DNA from: Gnomoniopsis sp. IMI 355080
Taxonomy: Eukaryota > Ascomycota > Sordariomycetes > Diaporthales > Gnomoniaceae
Assembly: GCA_027946555.1 (NCBI GenBank)
Contig: JAPEVC010000002.1
Coordinates: 248,001 to 312,000, forward strand
Length of the DNA: 64,000 nt
Direction of reading: 5' to 3'
This document shows, one piece after another, positions 1 to 10,809 of this stretch. The number at the start of each line of letters is the position of its first letter. The first letter of the stretch is position 1. The notes under the pieces are model-generated. The model was not told where the DNA came from and did no database searches. It was given only the letters and a program-made list of their open reading frames with translations. A program made the position numbers and the translations under genes.

Positions 1-2058
1 ATCGAACCAATTGAGGATGTGCAGATGCCAGATGCCAACAGCTTGAATCTTGGGCGTCGAAACATAGGCAGAACCATCACTTCATCACAACGTGCAATTG
101 TGGTCAAGCGAGAGCCACTTTCTGCTGATGAGTTGGAAGAGGGCGGTGACTCCACGAGCAGTGATGATCTGCCAGAGGAAACCACTGGCACGGGGTATAG
201 CTTGTCCACAAGGAAAGCTGATGCTGCGGATGCCTATGCTTCAGAGTCCGGGTCTGAAAGTGACTCATTAGAGGAAGTCACCAAATCCCGAGCTGGTCGT
301 GGGCGGAAAATTGCTGGTATCACGGGCGACGAAGAGACCTTTGCAGACAAAAAAGAGCTATCTCAGACACAGCTACCGCCATCTTATCAGATACCAGCAG
401 GAACTGATAGCAAGTTTCCCTTACATGCCAGCGACTGTAATGAAAGCACAGACAGTACCGACTCAACAAGTAGCCAAGTGAAGGAAGACTCCGTGCTGCG
501 AGACGCTACGCTAAGCAAGGAGAAGTCACGCAAGAGAAAAAAATCTACGCATGGGCTAGAAACTCAAGCAGTGGATGAAATTGTGGACCTGCGACCCTTG
601 AAGAAGACCAGGCAAAAACTCAACAGGGCTTACCTTGATCTGTTAAATCAGGACATTGAGCATGCTGCTTCTCAAGGCTGTCCAACTGATCATGAGACAA
701 GGGACGGGCGGGCAGTGCTGCCATCGTCGCAGATTGGTCTGACTTTCTGGACTTCCACGGAGAAGGAGCGGTTCTTCGAGGCCCTCGGTCGGCTTGGTCG
801 GGACAACACAGCTGGAATTGCAGAACGCATCCACACGAAGGGTGAGATGGAGGTCCGGCAATACTTGAAGCTCCTTGAAGATGCGCTTGATCATCGACGA
901 CAGCAAAATGAGCTTGATCACCTGGGGCTTGAGGATTTTCCTGCAGCAATGGAAATCAGTCAAGAATGCTGTCAGGCCCTGGACGAAGTTGCGGACAACA
1001 TCGCCATGAAACAGGAGCGCGCGGAAGTCGCTGCAGAGGAACATGAGTTCGGACGAAACTGGCTGGTGACTAGTGAAAACTGCAAGAATCTGGAGGCGGA
1101 GGCGGAGGACGACACGTCAAAGTTTGCTGGTATTTTCAGACTAAAGGAATGGTTGTCATTACAGGAACGATTTTTTATGAATGCTCCGACTGCTGAGGGA
1201 AACTGGCAAACTGTGGATGGACATGTGCCCTCTATTCGACTCACAACATTGCACGATTTCCACTCACTTGTACTCACGCTGACAAAGCGCCTCGTGGCGG
1301 CGACCCATTACATGGCTATGACACGGGTACGAGCTGAGAGGAACTACAGACAAGTGATTGGGGAGTTTGTGAGGATCAAGGACGTCCAGGCTGCGGCTTT
1401 GTCGCTAGGACTTGCAACACAGAAGCCGCCTTTGACAGGGTGTGTTGGGCGCTTAGGGCTATCTGTCTACAGAGACCCACCAAAGCCAGATGAAGACATC
1501 GACCTAGAGCCCATGTCCGTCACCGATATCGAGGCGGCGTTGAATATCGAAGGGCCACGCAGTGTGAGCCGCCTTCGTCATCAGGTGGAGCGCATCGCGT
1601 TGTCGGACGATAGTTCTATATCATCAGACTCGCCAATGGAGAGTGAGATTGAATCAGATCAAGAGCGCGACGACAAAAGCACATCAGAAGATGACGATAG
1701 CCAGGAGGAACAAGATATAAAGGCCGAGGCAAACGAAGCTATCCTCTATTCGGCTATTGATCCACCACAGACGAAGAGGGACCGACAAGCGCTGTACCGC
1801 AGAATCAAAGCGGAAAGGGAGCAGGAGAGGTATGCGGACGCTGTCGATGCCCGAAAGAGTTATTATGAGGAGATCAAGATGTGGGAAATATTGGGTCAAC
1901 AGCCGCCAAAGCATTTGATTGACCCTGGGGCTCCTTCATTTGGCCGTAGGCTGAATCTGTCAGTCGATACGGGGTACTCGGTGGGCAGAGACTGGAGAGC
2001 GAAGACGAAGGTGGTGAGTGAATGGGAGGCTCAGTATTTGAGAACTCAATTAAGATGA
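1..2058 (+). CDS. RRN5: RNA polymerase I initiation factor Rrn5-like, 5' end outside window
   Basis: Probable Rrn5, the SANT/Myb-like subunit of the upstream activation factor that recruits RNA polymerase I to rDNA promoters. The frame is open from base 1 and the first in-frame ATG is at base 25, so the true start probably lies left of the window; 685 codons are visible. A SANT-like helix block lies at about residues 248-295 of the visible protein (FWTSTEKERFFEALGRLGRD, then a VRQYLKLLEDAL segment). This pairing of FWTS-EKERFF with VR-YL-LL is what I associate with fungal Rrn5. The N-terminal 200 residues are Ser/Glu/Lys-rich and look disordered, and there is a Ser/Asp/Glu-rich acidic stretch near residues 537-570. 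No intron is needed. The family call is inferred from the motif; Rrn5 is otherwise poorly conserved. Confidence 0.75.
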   Translation: MEPIEDVQMPDANSLNLGRRNIGRTITSSQRAIVVKREPLSADELEEGGDSTSSDDLPEETTGTGYSLSTRKADAADAYASESGSESDSLEEVTKSRAGRGRKIAGITGDEETFADKKELSQTQLPPSYQIPAGTDSKFPLHASDCNESTDSTDSTSSQVKEDSVLRDATLSKEKSRKRKKSTHGLETQAVDEIVDLRPLKKTRQKLNRAYLDLLNQDIEHAASQGCPTDHETRDGRAVLPSSQIGLTFWTSTEKERFFEALGRLGRDNTAGIAERIHTKGEMEVRQYLKLLEDALDHRRQQNELDHLGLEDFPAAMEISQECCQALDEVADNIAMKQERAEVAAEEHEFGRNWLVTSENCKNLEAEAEDDTSKFAGIFRLKEWLSLQERFFMNAPTAEGNWQTVDGHVPSIRLTTLHDFHSLVLTLTKRLVAATHYMAMTRVRAERNYRQVIGEFVRIKDVQAAALSLGLATQKPPLTGCVGRLGLSVYRDPPKPDEDIDLEPMSVTDIEAALNIEGPRSVSRLRHQVERIALSDDSSISSDSPMESEIESDQERDDKSTSEDDDSQEEQDIKAEANEAILYSAIDPPQTKRDRQALYRRIKAEREQERYADAVDARKSYYEEIKMWEILGQQPPKHLIDPGAPSFGRRLNLSVDTGYSVGRDWRAKTKVVSEWEAQYLRTQLR

Positions 2059-2811
2059 AATAGCCAGTCAGTGAGGCTGAGTACCAAAGGACCATTTTAT
2101 CATGCTCTAATCTGCAGATTGCACACATAGGTTCCTACCAAGCTAGAAGGGCTATACAGCAGCGAGATGCACATCGTACAATTACATTGCAAGTGGACCC
2201 TCAATTTAAGGTTACAGTGCCTACATGACATCCTGGTTTGGTCATTGTGGCTGTGTTTATCGATAGCACATGCTCGCGCGTCTTGCCGACTTGCGTAAGA
2301 AGTCCCCTTAGAAGATACGGGGAACATAATTTGAGACAGCTTTGTGTTTGAGAGGGTCGAGCCGTTCGTTCACTTTTATAGTCACGGTTCGCAAACACGT
2401 TTCTCTTCCTCCATACTCTCATTAATTCTCTACTTCGCACCTTTGTCCATCGCATAATCAAACAAGCTCGGCAGACCATTCACTGCCAAAGTTGCGACTT
2501 TATGCCGCGTCACCTCAGGTCGCCTCTGCTAGTCGCTCACGAGTTTCAAGCATAAGATTCTAGGTAACTGTAGCTGAAGCTCGCCGGATCTAGCGGCCGA
2601 ACACAATACCCCGACAACCACCGGGCCATTCCCTCTTAAGCCAAGCCGACTTCGCCACACAAGCCGAGTAGCCACCCATTCTTTCCCAGTCCTCCACCAT
2701 CGCGACTCTCTTTCTCACAACTACACATACCAACCTCAACGGCTTCACGAGTCGCATTGCCGATTACTGCCGACGTCACCCCTCGTGCATTCCCTGAAAG
2801 CTACCGTCACC
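2059..2811. other. Intergenic: RRN5 3' side and CYSTM gene 5' leader
   Basis: No convincing ORF on either strand. The last 200 bases before the ATG at 2812 are C/T- and CA-rich, as in many fungal 5' leaders. Confidence 0.5.
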
Positions 2812-3192
2812 ATGGCCGACAAAATTAACGAGGCACCTCCCTCCTACTACGCCACGCAAGGCGCCGCGCAAGGCCCATCAGCCCCAAAGCCCGCGTACAA
2901 CCAGCAGTATCCCCCACAGGATCAGTACGGCGGCTATCCTCCACAAGGCGCGGACTACTACCAACAACAGCCAAATATGGGCTACTATGGCCAGCAGCAG
3001 CAGCCAGGACCTTACCAACAAGGACCTTACCAACAAGGCCCTTACCAACAAGGGTATTATCAGCAAGGTCCGTACGGGCGCCCGGGCGGATATTATCAGC
3101 AAGACAACAGGGGCCATGGCACCGGTACTGGACTCATTGAAGGTTTGATGGCCGGATTGTGCTGCTGCTGCTGTCTCGATCTTTTGTTTTAA
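2812..3192 (+). CDS. CYSTM / PxYQQ-repeat tail-anchored small protein
   Basis: A 126-residue protein that starts at an ATG in a strong fungal context (CACC-ATG-GCC). An upstream in-frame CTG-type extension to 2785 is unlikely to be used. The N-terminal half is Pro/Gln/Tyr-rich with tandem GPYQQ units (about residues 65-95). The C-terminus has a Gly-rich turn (GTGTGLIEGLMAGL) followed by five consecutive cysteines and LDLLF. This is the architecture of the cysteine-rich transmembrane (CYSTM) module, found in stress-tolerance proteins of yeast and plants and thought to insert in the plasma membrane, possibly palmitoylated. Single exon. The specific role is not known from sequence. Confidence 0.85.
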   Translation: MADKINEAPPSYYATQGAAQGPSAPKPAYNQQYPPQDQYGGYPPQGADYYQQQPNMGYYGQQQQPGPYQQGPYQQGPYQQGYYQQGPYGRPGGYYQQDNRGHGTGTGLIEGLMAGLCCCCCLDLLF

Positions 3193-4042
3193 GTCGAAGA
3201 GGAGGAGGCAGTGCGGACAGGGAACATTGCCTCGTCTTGAAGTGCGACCTTAGCAGAGATGGTACTTTTAGATATATGGCTCCCTCGAGGAGCTGTTCGA
3301 TAAGCGACAAAAACAACTTCACCGGGCTCGGCCCGCAGACACCACACATACATACTGCTCGATACCCACCAGTCGACATGGAGGAGGAGGCGGATTGAAC
3401 AATCGTCAAGATTCGCATTTATTTGGCACGGCGTTATGGAAATCGTTGGAGGGCTTGAAGAGTTGTTCCGCTATTCTTCCTATTAATTGCATATGACAGA
3501 CAGTCTGGCACGTCTTCCATTTCAGGTTTTGTTCTCAAGCGAATGGGAAGCGCTTTCTGTCCATTCAGTCCCAGAGTGATAGACCATATCGCAGTCCCGG
3601 TGCGCGTGAGGAATCCATATAGTCATAGCTGCCTACCTACTAACCTTGGAGGTACCTAGGTAATCCGAGAGGCATCTGCTGAATCAAGATCGTTTTATCT
3701 CGTGGCCATGTATTGTCTGCATCTAGGCAGGTAGCAGGTAGATAGAAACCTGAAGAGCAATTGTAAAAGTTGATACCGGAACATGTAGTCTATATTGGTT
3801 ATCTACCAAATCGCATAGAACAGTACGAATACAGATGGTCCGTGCCAACCCATCAATTGAGCAGGCCTGCAGGACCTTGGGAGCCTGCAAGACCATTCAT
3901 TTGGACCCACTAAAAAGTTCTTATCGACGACCGCCGCGATCTATATTTCGCAACGCTTTCACTTTCCGCAGCATCGGCTTTTGCAATTTGGTTCTTCTCA
4001 CGTCTGTCATCACCCTTGCTGCCCTTTTTATAGTGACCAAAA
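3193..4042. other. Intergenic: CYSTM 3' region and SYO1 promoter
   Basis: No gene is supported. It carries a TACCTAGGTA palindrome at 3653-3662 and AGGTAG/CAGGTAG copies near 3726-3740. A weak ORF runs into the SYO1 start but has no protein-like character. Confidence 0.5.
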
Positions 4043-6132
4043 ATGGGCAAGTCACGACAGAAAAAGGCGAATGCCAACAGAGCCGACCCGGTTGCCATCA
4101 AGGCCGTCAAGGCGCCGACGGACCCTGAACTCATCCAGCTACGGGAACAGCACGTTCTGCCCATCATTAAAGACCTGCGCAGTTCTGATCTCAAGGCCCG
4201 AGGTACAGCTGCGAGTGCAATCGCCAACATCGTCCAGCAAGAGAAGTGTCGGAAGCTACTGTTACGCGAGCAAATTGTTCCGATTGTCTTGACCGAGACT
4301 CTGACCGATTCAAGCCTCGACAGCCGCGCCGCTGGCTGGGAGATATTGAGAGTTATTGCTACCGAGGAGGATAAAGACTTTTGCGTGCACTTGTTCAGAC
4401 TGGAGATTTTGACTGCTATCGAGTATGCTGTCAAGACTGTTAGTGATTTTAGGCCTTCCCACAGTGTGTGCTGTCTGTTGACCGATCTGTGCAGGTTGTC
4501 AAAACTATACAGGACGCATCTTTTCCCAAGTCACCGAAGCCTCAGCAACAGCTCATATGGAATATCGTCACGGCGGTCATCTCCCTCCTCAGTGGCCTTG
4601 CAGCGGCACGGGACGAGATTATGGACGCTATCGTGGCTAACACCCAGATCATTCCGTTTCTTTGCTTCCTCGTCACTATCAAGTCTACGCCTTACGATAT
4701 TCTCATCGAGAACCTCAGCTGTCTCATGACGCTAGCAGAGGACAGTTTGAAGGCCTCACAGCTAATACTAGGAGACTCCTCCAACTGCTTCCGCCACCTG
4801 ACCAAGCTAAGCACACTGGACGGCCCAACGGGCGTACATGCTTGTGGGGTGCTTCACACAATATACTCGGCTCTCGGCTGGCACGATGGCAGTCCTGGCC
4901 TAGATGGTGCCACGGACGCCACAATCATCCCAAGTTTGGCCGCTTTCTTGCGGAAGTCGAGACAAGACCAGAAGACATTTGTAGTCGCTGGCGCCGACAC
5001 AGTCGCTGTTACTTTGGCACTAGAGATCCTCGCTTCGATAGCAACGGACTTGCAGGACTCCATGACAAAGGGCAAACAGCTTCAAGAGACGTGGAGTGGA
5101 ATCGACGATGCCGCCAAGGTAGACGACACTATCGAGGACGAAGACATGGAGAATGCAAATGGTGACGAAGAGGAAGCCGTGGATGGTGTAGAAGCTGAGC
5201 ATGCCGAAGAAGAGGATGAGGATATGGAGATGGATGACGACGCCATTGACGCAGACATGGATCTTGTGACAGGCCTCGATGACGATGCTGAGGACGACAC
5301 AGCGCTCGAGGAAGTTCCGACCCTGCGAGCATTCTTGCAACTAGCAGTACCGCAGCTGTTGCGACTTGGCAACTACGCGCCTCACACGCCCGAAGCAATC
5401 GCCATTCAAGCCGCAGCCATCTCTGCATTGAACAATATCGCCTGGACTTTGTCCTGCTTCGACTACTCGGAGCCTGGTACCGCTAGTATTTTGAGGGCAT
5501 GGACACCAATTGCTACTCGGATCTGGACCAAAATCATTGGTCCTACACTCGTTTTGGACACAGCTGATGTCAACTTGGCAAGTCTCATCACTAGTATGGC
5601 CTGGGCTGTGTCAAGAACTCTACAAGGTTCTACGCCGGTAATAAGTGAGGAGCCCACGAAATTTATGTCTCTGTATTCGGCTTCAAAAGGGCTCTCACCC
5701 GAAATCGCTGAAGAGGCAGCAAAGGGAGCAGACATGGACCCATTCCAGGGTCTTGGTGTCAAATGCATCGGAGTCTTGGGCCAACTGGCCCAAGACCCTT
5801 GCCCCATCAAGACAAACCGCCAAGTGGGCGTGTTCCTCATCACCGTTCTCAACGCTTTGCCTGATAGTCGACCTGCGGATGTTGTGGAGGCTTTGAACCA
5901 GTTAATGGAGATCTACAGTGATGAGAGCCTCGCATGCGACAAGGAGGTATTCTGGAAGGACGACTTCCTCAAGCACCTGGAGAACATACATCCCAAAATC
6001 AAAACGATGGTTAAGTCGATCGACAAAAGAGGCGCTACCAGTGAATTGAGGTTTCGAGCGGACCAGGCTTTGATGAACCTAGGCAGGTTCATCCAGTACA
6101 AAAAGAAAAACGCGCCCAAGATGGTCAGCTAA
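4043..6132 (+). CDS. SYO1: Symportin Syo1-like ARM/HEAT repeat protein
   Basis: Likely Syo1, the transport adaptor that co-imports ribosomal proteins Rpl5 and Rpl11 with karyopherin Kap104 and helps assemble the 5S RNP. There are two exons, 4043-4438 and 4495-6132, with a 56-nt GT-AG intron (4439-4494), giving 677 aa, close to the length I know for Chaetomium Syo1. The N-terminus is basic (MGKSRQKKANANRADP), suited to a PY-NLS-like importin signal. It is followed by ARM/HEAT-type helical repeats. A long acidic Asp/Glu insertion lies at about residues 340-402 and the protein ends in a basic KKKNAPK tail. The acidic loop between helical repeats is typical of Syo1. Its neighbours Rrn5 and Dbp10 are also ribosome-biogenesis factors, but there is no sign of co-regulation. 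Confidence 0.85.
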
Positions 6133-6530
6133 AGCGGCAAGACCAGGGTCGCAGGCGTGGCGTCCAATCGTGAGCTTGATCATATAACGATCCCCGAGGC
6201 AGATGTACATACTTGGGTGGACCTGGCACCGAGAGTCGAGACAACCTGCTCAGGTGGTCAATAAAAAGAAAGTCGTACCACCAAGGCACCATTCTGCGGG
6301 CTATGCAAACCTCTAAAAGAGATGTCATTTTGGCCGTTGTTTCAGGTAGCTACCAGGTAGAAAGCCCGATTCATGATGCATGAGGTAGTTGCGCCGTAAC
6401 ATCCTCAAGGTATAGGAAGTTTTCTGAACCACAGTTGCGAATGGCCCGTATAGCCGGGTGTAGTCCTCCTCGTGCAAGAAACTATGCTGTCTGTAAGTAA
6501 GATCGCTCAACAGACCCGATCTGGGTCCTC
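6133..6530. other. Convergent 3' intergenic region (SYO1 / SPF31)
   Basis: Shared 3' region of two convergent genes. A CAGGTAGCTACCAGGTAG near 6344-6361 could form a small hairpin. No gene is seen. Confidence 0.45.
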
Positions 6531-7261
6531 TCAACCGATAGGCTTGAGCTTCTTCTTCTTCTTCTTGCCCGGCTCATCACCGCCCTTTCCTTTTTGGAAG
6601 GCCCGCCACGAACCAATTCTCTCGTCCCTTGTCGCCTCCCAATCCTGCTCGTGTTGTCTCTTCCTCTTCCTTTGTTCGAGTTCTTCATCCTCCTTTCTTT
6701 GTTCACGGCCTTCCTCCTGCATCTGCGCCTTCAACTGCCGCCGTCGCCGCTGCTCATTGTCAATCAGCACCATCTTGGTCTTCTCAGCCCACTTCTTCTC
6801 AAACTCGGCGTCCGGTTCCTTGGCCTCGGGGCTGTCTACGGTGAGCTTCAGGTCGCGCATCACCAGCATTCGCGCGTCCGCGATCGCTTCATCTAGCAGC
6901 GCACGGTGCTTCTCATCCATCAGCTCCGTCTGCGCCTTCTTCAGCCGATCAAAGGCGTCGGGCGCGCGGGGGTTCTTAGTCTTGTCCGGGTGGATGAGTA
7001 GCGACTTTTTGCGGTAGAAAATCTTGATGTCTGATTCCGGCACCCCGGGCTTCAGGCCCAGCACGGCGTAGGCATCGAGCCGGAAGGCTTTGAGGATACG
7101 GTCAATCTCAGCATCCTGGAGGCGGGTTAGCGAGGGGCTTGTTGGTGGATTTTGGTGGTGTATAGCGGGACGTGACTTGCCTTTTCAAACTCCTTGCCTT
7201 CGGCGTCGAGAATATCGAGGACATCTCTCTTGTCAACGGCCTGCTCTTCTGTGGACGCCAT
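6531..7261 (-). CDS. SPF31: DNAJC8/Spf31-like J-domain protein (spliceosome-associated)
   Basis: Two exons on the minus strand, 7261-7181 and 7115-6531, encode 221 aa. The J domain spans about residues 35-105 with the HPD tripeptide at about 70-72 (LLIHPDKT). It is followed by a charged coiled-coil-like region and a basic GKKKKKKLKPIG end. This layout matches DNAJC8 in animals and Spf31 in fission yeast, which are associated with the spliceosome. The exons join in phase 0 to read EFEK-DAEIDRILKAF, which fits the family. The 65-nt intron (7180-7116) uses a GC donor (AG|GCAAGT) with a normal CAG acceptor; no GT donor gives the right phase. It is divergent with DBP10, with 289 bp between the two starts. 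Confidence 0.88.
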
Positions 7262-7550
7262 GACATGGATTGGTTTCCAGATTCTTACCGTCTTGGTTGT
7301 TGACTTGAGAAATGTGTTTGGGTGAGAACGGTAGTGAAGTGTGGTCGCGGAGTTGAGATAGACAAGGGTCCATAGAGGCAGATGCAGGGACGGCCCCTGA
7401 CGGCCCCATCCTATCAGGCCCACCTCTCTATCGATAAGCCTTATCGTTCGCAAAAAGTGCAGGAGCGAAGTACCAAAATGTTCTTGTCTTCCTGCCCTCG
7501 CCCATGCTTTTTGGAAAATAAACCACGCTGGAAGTTGCAACAATTCCAAG
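7262..7550. promoter_or_regulatory. Bidirectional promoter SPF31 / DBP10
   Basis: A 289-bp region between two divergent ATGs, so it must hold both core promoters. I see no clear TATA box; an ATCGATAA motif at about 7430-7437 is the only notable word. Confidence 0.5.
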
Positions 7551-10372
7551 ATGCCTCGTCGCGCGGTTTCACCGGCGCCATCAGATGCTGAGGCCGATAT
7601 ATTCGACTCTTTATACACCGAGGACATCGAAAGTACCAAACCGACCCAAGCGACAATAGATGCTGGTTTCGACTTTTTGGATGGTGGAGACGATGGCGAA
7701 GACGACGATGACGGTGATGAGGCATTCATCGCCCTCAAGCAGGCGGCGTCCTATCGGAAAACCTCGCAGATGAAGTCCAGCACCGCCAAGAAGAGCGGAC
7801 AAGGCTTCCAGACAATGGGTATGCATTGCTCGGATATCCATTGTTGTACAGGAAGCCCGCTAACAGACACTCAGGTTTGAACGAGGCATTACTCAGAGCT
7901 ATCCTCCGAAAAGGCTTCAAGCAGCCAACACCGATTCAGCGGAAAACCATACCCCTCGTCCTCCAGCGAAAAGATGTCGTCGGCATGGCCAGGACCGGTT
8001 CCGGAAAGACAGCGGCGTTCGTCATACCAATGATCGAGAGACTGAAGGCACACAGTGCCAAAGTAGGAGCAAGGGCTCTCGTTATGTCACCCTCACGTGA
8101 ACTGGCGCTACAGACTTTGAAGGTGGTGAAAGAGTTTGGCAAGGGAACTAATTTGAAGTGTGTTTTGCTTGTGGGTGGTGACAGTCTGGAGGAGCAATTC
8201 GGTTTCATGACTACAAATCCCGACATTATCATCGCGACACCTGGACGATTCTTACATTTGAAGGTCGAGATGTCTTTGAGCTTGTCCTCAATCCAGTACG
8301 TCGTGTTTGATGAGGCAGATCGGCTCTTCGAGATGGGTTTCGCGGAACAACTTACAGAGATCTTGCATGCGCTGCCACTTTCAAGACAAACGCTGCTCTT
8401 CTCCGCTACGCTTCCAAAGTCTCTAGTTGAATTCGCAAGAGCTGGTCTTCAGGATCCGGAGTTGGTCAGGCTGGATGCGGAGACCAAAGTCTCCCCCGAT
8501 CTCCAGAGTGCCTTCTTCACGGTCAAGACTGGAGAGAAGGAGGCTGCTCTTTTACACGTACTTCATGACGTGATTCAGGTACCCGTAGGTATACCAGAGG
8601 CAGCGCAGCAAGAGGACAAACTCTCAAAGAAGAGAAAACGAGGACACGAAAACCCGAACGCACTCGACAAGCCGACAGAGCACTCAACGATTGTATTTGC
8701 GGCCACGAAGCATCACGTCGAATATTTGGGCGCCATCCTGCGAGAGCAAGGTTTCGCTGTGTCATACGTATATGGTTCCTTGGACCAGACCGCTCGAAAA
8801 ATTCAGGTTGACAGTTTCCGCAAGGGAAGGACCAATATCATGGTAGTAACGGACGTGGCAGCACGTGGTATTGACATTCCGATTCTGGCGAATGTCATAA
8901 ACTACGACTTTCCTCCCCAACCAAAAATCTTTGTTCATCGTGTCGGTCGAACTGCTCGAGCTGGCAAGAAGGGATGGAGTTACAGCATTTTGCAAGATTC
9001 TGACGCTCCCTACTTGCTCGATCTCCAGCTTTTTCTTGACAGGAAGCTGGTACTTGGCCGTGAAGCAGGTGATGCGCCAGCATACTCTACGGACATGATC
9101 ATTGGTGGGTTACAGCGAGAGGAGATTGCAATGCAGATTGAGTGGCTCAACAAGCTACTCAAAGAAAATTCAGACATCAATGCTTTGCGAAGCGTTGCTG
9201 GCAAAGCAGAGAAGCTCTACATAAGGACTCGGACCCCTGCGTCTAGCCAAAGTGCAAAGAGGGCCAAGGAGGTCGCCAAGAGTCCAGGATGGAGTCAACT
9301 ACACCCAGTATTCGGAGCGATTGATGATGAGGCTGAGAATGCTCGCAACGATATGCTTGCGAGAATAAGCAACTGGACGCCCAAAGAGACCATTTTTGAG
9401 ATCAACATGGGCAAAAAGGTCGTGTCAAAGTCTGGTGCGGAAGTCATGAGGCAGCTGAGGAAGCAAATTACACCAAAGAATCGTGTACAAAAGGAAGCCG
9501 ATGCTGAAGAAGCAAGAGACGTGGATATGGTTGATGCGTTCGCAACTGGAGAGGACAATGATGAGAAGCTCTCAGATACTGAGCATGGGCCCTCCGCTTT
9601 CGATGACGAGGACGAAGTCGAAGCCGGCGATGACTCGGAATCCGAACTCGAAGTCACAGTGTCCAAGCACAGCGACTCCAAAGCCGACGGCAAGAAAGAT
9701 ACGGCTTCCTGGAAAGACCCCGAATTCTTCATGTCCTACACGCCGCGCACCACCAACATCAACGAAGACAAAGGCTACGCCATCAATGGCGGCAGCGCCT
9801 CTTTCGTGACAGCGACCCGAGATGCGACCATGGATCTTACAAACGATGATAGTGCCAAATCTTTTGGCGCGCCTGCCCGCGCCGGAATGCGCTGGGACAA
9901 GAAGGCGAACAAATACGTCAATACGGCCAATGATGCCGACGGCTCGCGCGGCGCAAAGTCGCGCATGATTAAAGGCGAGAGCGGTGTCAAAATCGCGGCG
10001 AGTTTCCAGTCTGGCCGCTTTGACCGATGGCGGCATTCGCATCGTCTGGGCAAATTGCCACAGGTGGGCGAGACCGAGAGGCCTGACATGGCACGGGCAA
10101 CGGCGCGGAATCCCGGTGGGGGCGACGGCGCATGGAAGCACTTCAAGCACAAGCAGGAGAAGGCGCCTAAGGAAGCAGACAAGTTCCGTGATGATTACCA
10201 CGTGCGCAAGAAGCGGGTTGCAGAGGCCAAGGAGAAGAGGATTGGCAAGTTCAAAGACGGCGAGGGTAGTCGGAAGGAGGTCAAGGGCAAGGACGATATT
10301 CGCAGGAACAGGAAAATCCAGGAGCAGAAGAGGCTCAAAAACGCGAGGCCGTCGAAGGGCGGTAAGAAGTAA
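7551..10372 (+). CDS. DBP10: ATP-dependent RNA helicase Dbp10
   Basis: DEAD-box helicase for 60S subunit assembly in the nucleolus. Two exons, 7551-7818 and 7875-10372, flank a 56-nt GT-AG intron (7819-7874) and give 921 aa. Visible motifs in order are Q motif GFKQPTPIQ, Walker A ARTGSGKT (about residue 126), PSRELALQ, TPGR, DEAD as FDEADRLFEMGF (about 235), FSATLP, TDVAARGID and HRVGRTARAG (about 443). After the two RecA domains come an acidic linker and the Dbp10 C-terminal region, ending in a Lys/Arg-rich tail, which separates Dbp10 from other DEAD-box proteins. The N-terminal 80 residues are acidic. All catalytic motifs are intact. Confidence 0.95.
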
Positions 10373-10577
10373 AATGGCCACCGGTCAAAATTTGCGATTG
10401 TGGATTCGAAACGGCACTGCATGCTGTCTTGAAAGTTAGCCAGTGGAAGTGAAAAGCTATCAATATAACTTGGTACGCAACCCCCTGAAAATCATCAATC
10501 TCTTTGATCAGCGAGCACGCTCTTTAAGGCCTGATTCATGTCCACTACCCTTCGCGAATACTGAAAAGGCCCAACCA

Positions 10578-10709
10578 TCACAAATCGAACAGCCAAGGAC
10601 CAAAGGCATTCCAGTCCAATAACATATCCCCAGCATTGTCTCGCTCATACTTCTTCTCCGGGTTCCGTATTACCTCCTTCGGGTGCAACGACGAAGCTCC
10701 TCGAGGCCG
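10578..10709 (-). other. Unassigned protein-like block, possible last exon of the gene at 10810-12147
   Basis: On the minus strand, 43 codons read through to a TGA at 10578 with a strongly protein-like sequence (NPEKKYERDNAGDMLLDWNA, then FGPWLFDL). A TGA lies directly upstream in frame and overlaps a CTGACAG acceptor, so the block looks like an exon beginning at 10709 in phase 0. The only phase-0 GT donor I find in the adjoining reading frame is at 10836 (GTGGAG), which would make a 127-nt intron. The join is not secure; it could also be a remnant or part of another transcript. Confidence 0.35.
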
Positions 10710-10809
10710 CTGTCAGCGGTTCTCAGGCGAGCGAAGTGATTCGTCTGGGCACGAGATGAAGGGCTGCCCATCAGTTCTAGTTGCATCTGCGCCTCATATC
10801 GACACAACA

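Noticed and set aside
5769..5804. Near-perfect inverted repeat GTCTTGGGCCA/TGGCCCAAGAC inside SYO1
   Set aside because: Lies in a conserved coding exon (VLGQLAQDPCP); most simply explained by codon choice, with no sign of a terminator or element.
9572..10381. 269-codon ORF antisense to DBP10
   Set aside because: It mirrors the helicase's acidic and basic codons; DBP10 on the plus strand has all motifs, and the antisense translation has no domain.
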